In this document: positions 27,346-35,777 of the stretch, piece by piece | How the letters are laid out: the number at the start of each line of letters is the position of its first letter | Position numbering within the stretch: position 1 is the stretch's first letter | Origin: Leptospira bourretii | GTDB taxonomy: Bacteria > Spirochaetota > Leptospiria > Leptospirales > Leptospiraceae | Length of the DNA stretch: 64,000 bases | Reading direction: 5' to 3' | Assembly (NCBI RefSeq): GCF_004770145.1 | Contig: NZ_RQFW01000022.1 | Span: forward strand, 192,956 to 256,955 | Position numbers and translations under genes: made by a program | The notes under the pieces: generated by a model | The model's input: only the letters and a program-made list of their open reading frames with translations | Databases searched by the model: none | What the model was told of the DNA's origin: nothing

Positions 27346-29259
27346 TTATACACCTAACCTATTGATGACGAGATCCAACATCTCATTGAGTGTTGAAATC
27401 ATTCTTGCGGAAGCATTATAAGATTGTTGGAACTGCACCATATTGGCCATCTCCTCATCCAAGTTTACACCCATCACCGACTGACGCATGTTTTCTAGTT
27501 CCACCATCAGTTCATTTTGAGTGGTATACTCTTGTTTTGCTTCTCTTGCTTCCGTTCCAAGTCTTGAGATGAGTGAGTTATAAAAATCATCCGTTGTTTT
27601 GGAATAATCAAACATCACTGGTTTTTCACGGAGGGCCGCAGCAATGAGAAGGGCATTGGATCCGTCTTTTTGACCGTTAGGTGAATTGTAATCACCCGAT
27701 CCATTTACGTCCTTACCGCGAGCTGCCGCAATGTTTGCCGGGTTGTTTCTGACATCTTCTGACATTTTAAAGAAAGAAGAAGGATGATACATTGGAGTCA
27801 GAGTGATGTCCTGCGCATTCGCTTGGAATTTATTGATCTCACCCACTTTTCTGTAATCAAAAGATCCAGCAACACCTGTCGCTGTTAGGATTCCTGTAAG
27901 ACCCACAAGAAGTTCCCCGGAGTCTTCCAAGTGGCGGATCATAAAGTTTTCTTTTTTATCGAGTGGGTTCGTGGTTGCTTTTAGCGCCAACTGGTTGTCA
28001 TGCGACATGTAAGCCACAACACCTGTTTCCGAACGATTGATTCGTTTGATGACTGCATTCAAAGTATCATCTTTGGAGTAAGGAACTAAAATCTCAGTTT
28101 CCCCACCAGGACTTGCTTTCAAAAAACGCATAGTTCCGGAAATTCCAATCGGACGATCCGCATCAAGAGAAGTGCGACCAGTCACACGAAACACTGCCGT
28201 TTTATCGTTTAATCCATCGCCATCGGTATCAATTTCACCAAAGGTATTGGTCGCAAGAGCACGGCTTTCAAAAAAGTTAAGATTGGTTTTTCCATTCAAA
28301 CCAAATCCATCTTTATGGATTTCGTTGATCACATCCATCGCATTGATGGCAAGGGCATCCACGGCATTGATTTTTTCGACAAGGATTCGATCCCTGATTT
28401 CGTATAGAGCTTGGATGCTTCCCTTACGAAGTAAAACCGTATCACCAGTCTCAGACCATTTTAAATCCAAAAGGCCATCGTTATTTGGATTTCCCACCAA
28501 ATCGATTTTATGAACCTTTTGTCCTTGGACAAGGATCTGTTGGCCAATAAAAACCATGAGTTCATCTTCATCACTGCGACCAATGGTAATGTCTGCCATC
28601 CCCGCTAGTTCTTGCAAAAGTTCATCCCTTCTGTCCAAAAGGTCATTGGGATTATCACCTAATGCTTGTGATTTTGTGATTTTTTCGTTCAGAGATTTGA
28701 TATTCTCTGCCACTGTATTCAAATGATTGACTTTGGATTCGATCTCACGATTGGATTGGTCACGTAAGAGGGAAAGTTTGCGATACACATCTTCCATTCT
28801 TGAACCAAGGGCTTCCGCTTTTTCTTGGACCACGGCTCTATGGGCTGTTTCTTCTGGATAGTTCGAAAGATCTTCCCAAGAAGACCAAAACTGATCCATC
28901 ATGGAACGAAGTGTCGTTCCTGTTGGTTCATTAAAAACAGTTTCTACTTGGTATAAATAATCATTCTTTTTCCCCCAATATTCTTTGAGAGAAGAAGAAT
29001 CAATGATACGATCATCAATGAAATTATCGCGAACTCTTTCGATTTCGGAAACTTTTACCCCTTGTCCAATTTGTCCCGGAACCTCTGCTCGGTTGAAAGC
29101 GGGTTCATAAAGAGGATCCATACTATTCATTACCACTCGTTGGCGAGCATAATGTTTGTTATCCGCATTGGATATGTTATGACCTGTGGTTTGGATCGCT
29201 TGTTGGTGGACCGAAAGTCCTCGTTTTCCTATTTCAATTCCTTGGAATGTTGATCCCAT
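27346..29259 (-). CDS. flgK: Flagellar hook-associated protein FlgK (HAP1)
   Basis: FlgK is the first hook-filament junction protein. The N-terminus [22 protein letters not shown] followed by [18 protein letters not shown] is the family signature. The C-terminal helix [22 protein letters not shown] packs with it in the D0 domain. Between them lie large D2/D3 domains, 637 residues in all. It is located between flgN and flgL with 2-10 bp gaps, so the operon order flgN-flgK-flgL-fliW-csrA is intact. Confidence 0.96.
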   Translation of the reverse strand: MGSTFQGIEIGKRGLSVHQQAIQTTGHNISNADNKHYARQRVVMNSMDPLYEPAFNRAEVPGQIGQGVKVSEIERVRDNFIDDRIIDSSSLKEYWGKKNDYLYQVETVFNEPTGTTLRSMMDQFWSSWEDLSNYPEETAHRAVVQEKAEALGSRMEDVYRKLSLLRDQSNREIESKVNHLNTVAENIKSLNEKITKSQALGDNPNDLLDRRDELLQELAGMADITIGRSDEDELMVFIGQQILVQGQKVHKIDLVGNPNNDGLLDLKWSETGDTVLLRKGSIQALYEIRDRILVEKINAVDALAINAMDVINEIHKDGFGLNGKTNLNFFESRALATNTFGEIDTDGDGLNDKTAVFRVTGRTSLDADRPIGISGTMRFLKASPGGETEILVPYSKDDTLNAVIKRINRSETGVVAYMSHDNQLALKATTNPLDKKENFMIRHLEDSGELLVGLTGILTATGVAGSFDYRKVGEINKFQANAQDITLTPMYHPSSFFKMSEDVRNNPANIAAARGKDVNGSGDYNSPNGQKDGSNALLIAAALREKPVMFDYSKTTDDFYNSLISRLGTEAREAKQEYTTQNELMVELENMRQSVMGVNLDEEMANMVQFQQSYNASARMISTLNEMLDLVINRLGV

Positions 29260-29268
29260 ACGATTCTC

Positions 29269-29781
29269 CTAGGCAGTCGCGTTCAAAATGATCGCGCCCT
29301 TTTGGCCCTGCCCACGCCTTGTCGGTTGTTTGTGTGAGGTATAAACTTTTTCTCTGGATAACTCTTGCAAAGAATCAACAGTTGTTTGTAAAAATTCTTT
29401 TCTGGTTCTTAAGAGTTTATCATTGGTGATGATCGCATCTTTCAGATCGGCCACAACTTTCTTTAATTCTAATGCAAAGGTTTTGAGTTTAAAATTGGAT
29501 TCACGATCCATTTGATTTAAAAAATTTGTGAGTGTGATGGAAGATTCGTCTTTTGTGAATTTTTCCTTTTCATACACATCTTCGATGGTCTTCATCCGAA
29601 TTCGTTCCAATTCAGAGGCTTCTACCATAATATGATAACTATCTTTGACAAGGGACTCGAGAGTTTTTCCGTCCGCAGAATGGATGGACGCTCTTTTTTT
29701 GCCTTCCAATTCCAGAAGGCGCTTGTAACAGTCTATTTCATTAGTAAATAAACTTCTAAGTGATTCTACCCAATCCAACAT
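29269..29781 (-). CDS. flgN: FlgN-type flagellar export chaperone
   Basis: A 170-residue, almost wholly helical protein with heptad patterns (LFTNEIDCYKRLLELEGKK; LKTFALELKKVVADLKDAI). This matches FlgN, the chaperone that guards FlgK and FlgL before export. The C-terminal 25 residues are basic and disordered (KQPTRRGQGQKG). Identification rests on helix pattern, size and its place directly before flgK, since FlgN sequences are poorly conserved. It is the first gene of the flagellar block. Confidence 0.8.
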   Translation of the reverse strand: MLDWVESLRSLFTNEIDCYKRLLELEGKKRASIHSADGKTLESLVKDSYHIMVEASELERIRMKTIEDVYEKEKFTKDESSITLTNFLNQMDRESNFKLKTFALELKKVVADLKDAIITNDKLLRTRKEFLQTTVDSLQELSREKVYTSHKQPTRRGQGQKGAIILNATA

Positions 29782-29867
29782 GCGAATTCCTTTTCCCTTA
29801 TGGGAAGGATCGACGGATTCCCAAACTAGCTTAGGAAAATTTATAAAAATTTACTATTTTCAGGCCT

Positions 29868-30044
29868 ATGTCACTAAAATCGCCTTGTACCAAAGTCTGT
29901 ATGATGGACCCAGATTCAGGGCTCTGTGCAGGCTGCTTTCGAACCATTGAAGAAATTGGGAATTGGTCTAGGATGACCGAGGAAGAAAGAGAAAAAGTTT
30001 GGAGTGAGCTCCCGCAAAGAAAGGCGGGAGGCTCTCTCAAATGA
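29868..30044 (+). CDS. DUF1289-type small Cys-rich protein
   Basis: A 58-residue frame, MSLKSPCTKVCMMDPDSGLC and onward, carries the DUF1289 pattern: SPCxxxCxxDxxxGxCxGCxRTxxEIxxW followed by a short helix (MTEEEREKVWSELPQRKA). The four Cys could bind a metal or an iron-sulfur cluster. Function is unknown in the family. It lies alone on the plus strand between flgN and the next minus-strand gene and is short enough to be missed by length filters. Its 3' end is 5 bp from the stop of the convergent gene. GGCGGGAG in its tail may form part of a hairpin with the CTCCCGC just upstream. Confidence 0.8.
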   Translation: MSLKSPCTKVCMMDPDSGLCAGCFRTIEEIGNWSRMTEEEREKVWSELPQRKAGGSLK

Positions 30045-30049
30045 ATTGG

Positions 30050-30337
30050 TTATTTAGAACCTTTATCAATCTTATTGCGGTGTTCTTCACACAATCTATA
30101 GAGTTGATCTGTAGATGGATTCTTCTTAGTGACTTTTTTTCCGCATACAATACACATCCCTTGGGCTCTTCTTCTTTTGTATAACAATTGAACTCGTTCG
30201 GCACCGGAAAGATTGTATTTACTGATTTGAAGGCGAACCCCTTTTACCAAATAACTACCGATGGCAGATTCATCACCTTTTTTCAATTCGGCAAAAATCT
30301 TACTCAGCTCATCCGGTTTAATCGATTTTGGTTTCAT
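30050..30337 (-). CDS. Small putative zinc-binding protein of unknown function
   Basis: A 95-residue basic protein. An N-terminal helical half (residues 1-45) is followed by KYNLSGAERVQLLYKRRRAQG and a C-x2-C ... C-x2-H motif (MCIVCGKKVTKK ... LYRLCEEHRNKI) that probably binds one zinc. Basic residues before the knuckle suggest nucleic-acid binding. ATG 30337 follows GGAGA. A hairpin-capable dyad lies 55-85 bp upstream. I do not recognise the family; the zinc-site reading is by pattern. Confidence 0.75.
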   Translation of the reverse strand: MKPKSIKPDELSKIFAELKKGDESAIGSYLVKGVRLQISKYNLSGAERVQLLYKRRRAQGMCIVCGKKVTKKNPSTDQLYRLCEEHRNKIDKGSK

Positions 30338-30391
30338 ACATTCTCCTGCTTTCTTTGTAAAATTAACTCTCTGTTAGATTCTAAATGTTAA

Positions 30392-30421
30392 TGCACATTA
30401 GGCAGTACCCACTAACGTGCA
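30392..30421. promoter_or_regulatory. Interrupted inverted repeat upstream of the zinc-knuckle gene
   Basis: TGCACATTAG (30392-30401) and CTAACGTGCA (30412-30421) are inverted with one internal mismatch and a 10-nt loop. It is in the 214-bp gap between two divergent genes, so it could be an operator for either or an RNA leader hairpin for the minus-strand gene. Confidence 0.4.
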
Positions 30422-30551
30422 ACACAATTTTAAAATCATATCCGAATTATCGAATATAGCCGAAAAAACTAGGGATAAACTCTAAGATTAGAATCATTTT
30501 TGTCTTGGCAAAGATCAATTATTGATTATGATCAAGTGCAAGGAGTCATGT

Positions 30552-30887
30552 ATGGAAAAGAAATACAAAACACTCAAAGATTTTTTCCCCTTTTACTTAG
30601 AGGAACATAGCCATCCCTTCAATCGAGCTCTTCATTTTGTTGGATCAAGTCTAGCATTAGGATGTATCCTTGGTTTTTTATCTACAGGTAAGTTCTATAT
30701 CTTAGCATACGCTCTTGTTAGTGGGTATTTCTTTGCATGGATCGGACATTTTTTTGTCGAAAAAAACCGACCGGCGACCTTTACCTATCCATTTTATTCT
30801 TTTATCTCTGATTGGATCATGTATTTCAAAATGCTAACGGGTCGCATTGATGTTGAATTTGCCAAAATTAAGTCAAATAAAGGCTAA
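30552..30887 (+). CDS. Mpo1/DUF962-family membrane protein
   Basis: A 111-residue integral membrane protein. LKDFFPFYLEEHSHPFNRALHFVG and AWIGHFFVEKNRPATFTYPFYSFISDW are the DUF962 (yeast Mpo1) family signature; the His residues in those blocks are likely iron ligands. Mpo1 is a 2-hydroxy fatty acid dioxygenase, so a lipid-oxidising role is possible but unproven in bacteria. Three to four hydrophobic helices. I chose ATG 30552 because AAGGAG sits 7-8 nt upstream; an in-frame TTG at 30522 lacks one. The lipoprotein gene follows after 1 bp. Confidence 0.85.
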   Translation: MEKKYKTLKDFFPFYLEEHSHPFNRALHFVGSSLALGCILGFLSTGKFYILAYALVSGYFFAWIGHFFVEKNRPATFTYPFYSFISDWIMYFKMLTGRIDVEFAKIKSNKG

Positions 30888-30888
30888 G

Positions 30889-31479
30889 ATGAAACTTGTT
30901 CTCAACTTGCTTGTAACTGTTGTTTTGTTTATTGGTTGCCACCCGAAAGATATTTCCAAACAAGAGATCACTTCTCTTCGGGATGGGAACCACGAAAGTC
31001 TTTCTGTTTTTTCAAATTTAGTTTTGCCAAAAATTTTAGGACAAGAATTCAAACGATTCGAAACAGAAACAGACAAAGACCAAAAACACGAAGTACAAAT
31101 CGTCTATGGAAGTAATTCAGCACTCACTTTCAATGATGCTTCGGAATACAGAAAGACAAACACAGAATACCATAGTTTGGTTCTCCTTCGCATTGGTTAT
31201 GCATTGGCCCTCCACCAGTTCCATAGACTTTCGTTAAGTCTTTCCAAACCTTTTTTCATCCAGGGAGAAAACAATCCTGATGCCGAAATCCAAGAAGCGG
31301 AAATTTTTAGAACCACCACTTCCAAAGCGGATTTAGATCTTTTTTGGGAAAATCACCCCAATTTTGATCCCTATCGTGCACCAAAGTTAGGTGAAAAAGA
31401 ATGGGAAACTGTGACAGGAGAGATTCAAAAATTATGGAACGTGGAATTGGATGAATTTAGTCGTGTGAAGTTGGAATGA
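30889..31479 (+). CDS. Putative lipoprotein of unknown function
   Basis: ATG 30889 begins [20 protein letters not shown], a lipoprotein signal with Cys at residue 17; an upstream in-frame ATG at 30847 would hide it. The mature protein of about 180 residues is charged and has no family I recognise ([23 protein letters not shown] is its most hydrophobic part). It starts 1 bp after the DUF962 gene, so they are co-transcribed. Its end overlaps the convergent aat by 23 bp, and a short dyad TTGGA-ATGA-TCCAA surrounds its stop. Confidence 0.75.
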   Translation: MKLVLNLLVTVVLFIGCHPKDISKQEITSLRDGNHESLSVFSNLVLPKILGQEFKRFETETDKDQKHEVQIVYGSNSALTFNDASEYRKTNTEYHSLVLLRIGYALALHQFHRLSLSLSKPFFIQGENNPDAEIQEAEIFRTTTSKADLDLFWENHPNFDPYRAPKLGEKEWETVTGEIQKLWNVELDEFSRVKLE

Positions 31480-32122
31480 TCCAAGGATGAGCGTCACCTA
31501 ACGCTCGCTCCAAACGATCTAAATAAGATAGTTTGGGAATTTCATAGGCACCCAATTGCCAAGTCACATGATTGAGTTGTTGGGTGTCAAAAAGTTCAAA
31601 TTGGGACTGATTTAATTTTTCGAACAAATGAAAGAGGCCGACCTTTCCAGCGTCGGACTCAAACGAAAACATACTTTCCCCGGCAAAAAACTTACCGATT
31701 GCAACCCCATAGACTCCACCCACCAAAACATTCTCAACATTCCATACTTCTACCGAATGTGCCCAACCCAACCTATGTAGTTCCGCATAACCTTCGATAA
31801 AGCCTGGAGTAATCCAAGTATTATCTTTTTCTCTGTAAGAACAACCTTGCATCACAATCGAAAAGGCTTCGTTATAACTGATACGAAACTTTTTTTGTTT
31901 TACTTTTCTCTGAACAGTTTTGGAAAAATGAACTCTTTTTAAATCAAAAATAGCACGAGGATCAAGGCAATACCAACGAACCGGATCTTCTGACCATGGG
32001 AAAATTCCATGTTTATATGCATATAACAAACGCTCAACGGAAAAATCCCCGCCCACAGCGACTAAATCTTCCTTCCAAGTCCTGGGGTTTTTAAAGAATT
32101 GTTCAAAACTCCTTTGTGTCAA
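31457..32122 (-). CDS. aat: Leucyl/phenylalanyl-tRNA-protein transferase
   Basis: It adds Leu or Phe to N-terminal Lys/Arg of proteins, marking them for ClpS/ClpAP (N-degron pathway). Family blocks: [58 protein letters not shown] and [20 protein letters not shown]. The full length of 221 residues is normal. The start is TTG at 32122 in a TTGA overlap with the upstream stop; no ATG exists before the conserved region. Overlaps the convergent lipoprotein gene by 23 bp. Confidence 0.95.
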   Translation of the reverse strand: MTQRSFEQFFKNPRTWKEDLVAVGGDFSVERLLYAYKHGIFPWSEDPVRWYCLDPRAIFDLKRVHFSKTVQRKVKQKKFRISYNEAFSIVMQGCSYREKDNTWITPGFIEGYAELHRLGWAHSVEVWNVENVLVGGVYGVAIGKFFAGESMFSFESDAGKVGLFHLFEKLNQSQFELFDTQQLNHVTWQLGAYEIPKLSYLDRLERALGDAHPWIIPTSHD

Positions 32123-32850
32123 GGTTCCAATACTTCCTTGGGATAATCATAAACGATTTTTACTTTTAAACTTTTCCCATTTTCATCATTGATATTGGAA
32201 AGTCCTTCAAATTGTAAAATCCGCCTGGTCCTGACATCATAAACCAAAAGAAAGGGTTTCACAACCTGTTTCAAAATAAAATTATCAATTTCCAATCGTA
32301 GATACAATGCAGGTCTTCCCTTCCACTCTCCATCTCGAATTTTTTCAACGGCGAATTTATAATCATCCAACTGGATCGGTGCTAGGAAATGAAAGGACAT
32401 CCTTTCCCCTTTTGATAGTGGTTCCCAATTGTTTCTTACAAAATAATCAAAACCGCCATCCATCACGGCAGGAGACTTGGGCGTATAGGTTCTTTCGGAA
32501 AGTGGATCTTCTTTTTTTCGTTTGGAAAATAAACGAACGGACTTTCCTTTTACGTCAGCACCTTCCGTATAACCATCGCGAAAGTCTTCTGTTTTAAAAG
32601 TTGGTACTTCTGAATTTTTATCGAATTCGATATGTTTGGTGCCAAAAACTTTTCCTTCTGCATCTTTGTATTGGATGTCTGAATAGATATGCTTTCCATT
32701 ATTATAATATTCTTTATGATTGTCTGAATATATATACTTCCCAGTACCCAAATCGTATGCTTTCCCGAAGTATTGGTATTTTGGTTTTTCCGCCCATAAA
32801 GGCAAAAAAGATGGAAAAACTATGGCAAAAAATAGGATTTTACGTATCAT
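32119..32850 (-). CDS. Exported protein of unknown function
   Basis: ATG 32850 gives [22 protein letters not shown], a signal peptide. A much longer frame upstream would run through the start of the divergent gene and is rejected. The mature protein of about 220 residues is beta-rich with many Tyr, Lys and Asp ([57 protein letters not shown]). This fits a periplasmic lipid- or ligand-binding fold but is not a named family to me. Coupled to aat through a TTGA overlap. It starts only 12 bp from the divergent gene. Confidence 0.72.
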   Translation of the reverse strand: MIRKILFFAIVFPSFLPLWAEKPKYQYFGKAYDLGTGKYIYSDNHKEYYNNGKHIYSDIQYKDAEGKVFGTKHIEFDKNSEVPTFKTEDFRDGYTEGADVKGKSVRLFSKRKKEDPLSERTYTPKSPAVMDGGFDYFVRNNWEPLSKGERMSFHFLAPIQLDDYKFAVEKIRDGEWKGRPALYLRLEIDNFILKQVVKPFLLVYDVRTRRILQFEGLSNINDENGKSLKVKIVYDYPKEVLEP

Positions 32851-32862
32851 ACTGCTTAGACC

Positions 32863-34035
32863 ATGAAAAAATACAGACTGACTGACCAAAGGACAGTTTT
32901 GGGGATCATTTCCAAACTCACAACGACTGTTCTCCAAGATAAGGATACCAAACAAAAGTTCACTCTCCAAAATCCAATGGCCGTCAATGATATCCTAAAA
33001 TCGGTTCATATAACCATTTCAACCACAGAACCAATCCTAGTGAAACCAAAGTCACTCGTTTGTGTTCTCAAAGAAAATCGAGTCGAACTCCGGGTCAAAC
33101 CAGTCAATCCCTACCAAGATGATTTGCTCCAAGTTTACGAAATCCTCATCGAACCTCTGGAACGATCTGCCAAACGAGCGACCATCGAAGACATTTCAGC
33201 CTATGAATTGAAGATGGCACAAACTGCTGATTTGGGAACTGTGATTTCCATTTATGGGAAAACTTCAATCATCAACCAAACATTGAATCAATGGCAAATC
33301 CATTTGGAACAAATCCTGACAAACAATGGTTACTTTATTAAAAAAATTCAAATTGGTTTTTATTATGCTGCTGATACCCAACTGATGGAAGCACTTGCGA
33401 ACTCCAAAGCACCATATTACGTACGTGATGCAAATAAACGAATCTTTTATACGGAAAGAGGTTTTTTTAGCCCTAAAAAACTAAGCGAAATTTATATACG
33501 TTCCTATTTAGATTCACTTCTATTAAACAATATAAAATCCACTTTGATTTTTCCGTTTTTTTCTAATGGAAAAGTATTACTTGGGTATTTTGAAATCTTA
33601 AGCAATCTACCAGATTTGGGAAATTCAGCACTCCAATCAAATCTGGAAGGCCCTGAAGGTATTGGTCCTTTACTAAGTTTTTTAGACCAAAAAGCGGAAG
33701 AATTTGTTTTTCAATTGGAATTTGCCTATGCCAAAGATTGGGAAACCATCATTCGCACAACACCCGTTAGAGATATTAGCCAAGACGGCCGCGGAATCGG
33801 TTTAACCTTACCTACAGAAACCAACCTCGAAAATCGAATATTAGGTTCTCCTGTTTCGTTTCAGATGGTCATCAATTCTTCACCTTATACTTTTTTTGGA
33901 AGCCTTAGGAGTCTAAAAAAGGGAGAGTCTAATACAACAAATATTGGATTACAAATTTTCCAATGTGACAAACCAGAAGGGATGTCTTTACTCAGTACTT
34001 ACGCATCGAATTTAATTGGAGAGGCTGTTTCGTGA
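32863..34035 (+). CDS. Leptospira-type cytoplasmic protein with PilZ-like C-terminus
   Basis: A 390-residue soluble protein. An N-terminal region of about 110 residues is beta-rich (TVLGIISKLTTTVLQDKDT), a middle section resembles a GAF/PAS-like sensor fold (NIKSTLIFPFFSNGKVLLGYFEI), and the C-terminus has a PilZ-like strand pattern (VRDISQDGRGIGLTLPTE ... FFGSLRSLKKGESNTTNIGLQIF). It resembles the leptospiral DUF1577 group, and the PilZ-like gene at 48503-49627 shares its layout. The canonical c-di-GMP RxxxR is not obvious here. It overlaps the next gene by 4 bp (GTGA). Function unknown. Confidence 0.65.
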   Translation: MKKYRLTDQRTVLGIISKLTTTVLQDKDTKQKFTLQNPMAVNDILKSVHITISTTEPILVKPKSLVCVLKENRVELRVKPVNPYQDDLLQVYEILIEPLERSAKRATIEDISAYELKMAQTADLGTVISIYGKTSIINQTLNQWQIHLEQILTNNGYFIKKIQIGFYYAADTQLMEALANSKAPYYVRDANKRIFYTERGFFSPKKLSEIYIRSYLDSLLLNNIKSTLIFPFFSNGKVLLGYFEILSNLPDLGNSALQSNLEGPEGIGPLLSFLDQKAEEFVFQLEFAYAKDWETIIRTTPVRDISQDGRGIGLTLPTETNLENRILGSPVSFQMVINSSPYTFFGSLRSLKKGESNTTNIGLQIFQCDKPEGMSLLSTYASNLIGEAVS

Positions 34036-34406
34036 CTCCAGAACAATATGAAACGATTGTCAGTTTATTAACAGAAATTCAAAAAACCGGTGGATCCGAT
34101 CCTTACCGTTTGGTTTTGTATTTAGTACCCAATGTAGGGATCATCTTCGGTACCACACTTTTGTTTTTTTTGTTTCAGTGGTGGCACAAACAAAAGATGG
34201 CACTCATTCAATCTGGGCAATACAAACCCTGGAGTTTTGACATCAGATTGTATTCCTTTTTCCTAGGTCTTTTGTTGACATTCACTGGTTTTGCCTTATC
34301 GTTTGTATTTATACTCGTCTTAGGAAGTTCTATGGCGATGTTAGGAGGGTTAATCCCATTCGCAATTGGACTCGGTCTCTTGACCTTCTACAAAATGTAT
34401 CGGTAG
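34032..34406 (+). CDS. Small membrane protein of unknown function
   Basis: A 124-residue protein starting with GTG inside the GTGA overlap with the previous stop. Three hydrophobic helices (about residues 27-47, 70-98 and 100-119) are separated by a basic loop (WWHKQKMALIQSGQYKPW). The helix-loop pattern is like small DUF6249-type membrane proteins, but I would not assign it. The ECF sigma factor follows 65 bp later and could belong to the same transcript. Confidence 0.7.
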   Translation: MTPEQYETIVSLLTEIQKTGGSDPYRLVLYLVPNVGIIFGTTLLFFLFQWWHKQKMALIQSGQYKPWSFDIRLYSFFLGLLLTFTGFALSFVFILVLGSSMAMLGGLIPFAIGLGLLTFYKMYR

Positions 34407-34471
34407 AGCCTGTACAAAGAATCTGCAATGAGGAAGATTGGAATTCTGTCCAATCGGTCCTAAGAGGAGAT

Positions 34472-34975
34472 GTGTCTCAATTCGAAGTGCTGATGAAGCG
34501 CTACCAAGGAATGGTATTTTCCCAAGCCAAAAAAGCCTTCCTCACCAACGAAGAAGCCGAAGATTTTACCCAAGAAGTTTTTTTACAAACCTATGAGTCA
34601 CTCAGTAAGTTCCGAGGTGAATCACAATTTTCCACTTGGTTGTTTCAAATCGCCAGGTTCCGCCTAACAAAAGTTTACAAAAAGAAAAAACTACCTCTTG
34701 TTGACTGGCAAGAGGACATCTCTTTTGTTGCTGATGAAAAGGGAACATCTGTTGTTGAAATTTTAGATAAAGAAGAAACAAGTCATAATCTTCGATCGCT
34801 GATTTCCAAATTACCAAAATCATACCAAATGCCGATTCTCTTACATTACTTTGAAAACAAACCTCTCAAAGAAATTGCATCCGACTTAAATATAAAACTT
34901 GGTACAATCAAAAGCCATATCTCCCGAGGAAAGGACCTTTTAAGGAAATGGTGGTCACATGAAATCGAAGTCTAA
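34472..34975 (+). CDS. ECF-type RNA polymerase sigma factor
   Basis: Sigma-70 region 2 (DFTQEVFLQTYESLSKFRGESQFSTWLFQIARF) and region 4 (LPKSYQMPILLHYF ... LKEIASDLNIKLGTIKSHISRGK) are clear, with the short linker of ECF factors. GTG 34472 is the first canonical start. However, the frame stays open upstream from 34403, and the codons just before it (SVQSVLRGDVSQFEVLM) look like the normal ECF N-terminus. The true start may therefore be non-canonical, for example ATC 34421. Two small membrane protein genes overlap downstream and may control it. Confidence 0.92.
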   Translation: MSQFEVLMKRYQGMVFSQAKKAFLTNEEAEDFTQEVFLQTYESLSKFRGESQFSTWLFQIARFRLTKVYKKKKLPLVDWQEDISFVADEKGTSVVEILDKEETSHNLRSLISKLPKSYQMPILLHYFENKPLKEIASDLNIKLGTIKSHISRGKDLLRKWWSHEIEV

Positions 34976-35318
34976 CGCCCCATCCAAGAACACGGTCAAC
35001 GTATTTCGCCACCCTGATCCCATGTTAAAACATTCGGAAGCGCCTCCTGTGATCCGCTTGCGAGTGTTAGGGCAAATTTTACCTCTCAAGTTTTTATTTT
35101 CATCTGTCGGACTTTCGATTTTGTTATTTATGATTCCGATGGGAACGATGTTTTTATCAGTGCTTTTCGAAGAAAACACGGGATTACTTTTGCCCATTTT
35201 GATTAGTTCCAGTTTGTTTTTCTGTTTTTACTCTCTGGTACTTGGCTTTTTACTCCTCAACACAAGAATTCCTTTTCTGAATGAATGGAAAGAGAAACTT
35301 GGATTTGAAGAGGTCTAG
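34959..35318 (+). CDS. Small membrane protein overlapping the ECF sigma gene
   Basis: A 119-residue protein overlapping the sigma gene by 17 bp. The N-terminal 42 residues are hydrophilic and basic (KSKSNAPSKNTVNVFRHPDP), followed by two long hydrophobic helices (about 43-70 and 76-100). This topology (cytoplasmic tail before membrane helices) is that of many anti-sigma factors, but no zinc-type HxxxCxxC motif is present, so the role is only suggested by position. Confidence 0.7.
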   Translation: MKSKSNAPSKNTVNVFRHPDPMLKHSEAPPVIRLRVLGQILPLKFLFSSVGLSILLFMIPMGTMFLSVLFEENTGLLLPILISSSLFFCFYSLVLGFLLLNTRIPFLNEWKEKLGFEEV

Positions 35319-35706
35319 AATATTCGTGAAAGGTCTATTTGTTCTCCCATTTCTCTGTTTTGCCATGTCCCTTTCTGCCGAGGCTTTGCCTTCTGCCGAA
35401 GAATTTTTAAAAATGGAATTAGATAAGGCACTTCCTCTCATCGAATCCCTTTCAAAAGAAGATTCCAAAGTTCTTGTATCTGAGCTCAGAACAGAAATCA
35501 AAAAGTCCTATCCTAAGGCTGACCATTTTTATTTCCTCATCTCCCACTTGGAAGAAATCCAAGCCATCGAAAAAGAACAAGCCCGTCTTCGGTCCCTGCT
35601 TTGGGTCTACGGGCTCGCCTTCTTTTTGTTTTTTGGTTTCCTGGGGTTTTTGCTACTCAGGCAACGCCAGGCCATCCGAGACATCAACCAAATGCTCGGC
35701 AAATAG
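35281..35706 (+). CDS. Exported protein with C-terminal membrane anchor, third gene of the sigma cluster
   Basis: It overlaps the previous gene by 38 bp. A signal peptide ends near LSAEA, and a coiled or helical domain of about 85 residues (MELDKALPLIESLSKEDSKV; ISHLEEIQAIEKEQARLRS) leads to one C-terminal transmembrane helix (LLWVYGLAFFLFFGFLGFLLL). A GTG at 35326, 7 bp after the previous stop, would give a shorter and more typical signal peptide and may be the real start. Its topology places the helical domain in the periplasm, as for a sensor or co-anti-sigma protein; that is inference. Confidence 0.68.
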   Translation: MNGKRNLDLKRSRIFVKGLFVLPFLCFAMSLSAEALPSAEEFLKMELDKALPLIESLSKEDSKVLVSELRTEIKKSYPKADHFYFLISHLEEIQAIEKEQARLRSLLWVYGLAFFLFFGFLGFLLLRQRQAIRDINQMLGK

Positions 35707-35720
35707 ATAGATATCGTTTC

Positions 35721-35753
35721 TTTGTAATCATTTTGTATTCTTTTTGTAATGAA
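35721..35753 (+). promoter_or_regulatory. Three 11-bp direct repeats (PhoB/OmpR-type box) before the response regulator
   Basis: TTTGTAATCAT, TTTGTATTCTT and TTTGTAATGAA follow one another without gaps, so TTTGTA recurs at 35721, 35732 and 35743, exactly one helical turn apart. Tandem 11-bp repeats are the binding pattern of PhoB/OmpR-family regulators. The block lies 25 bp before the ATG of such a regulator, suggesting autoregulation. Confidence 0.6.
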
Positions 35754-35777
35754 TCCCTGTTACGTTTGGATTAATTC

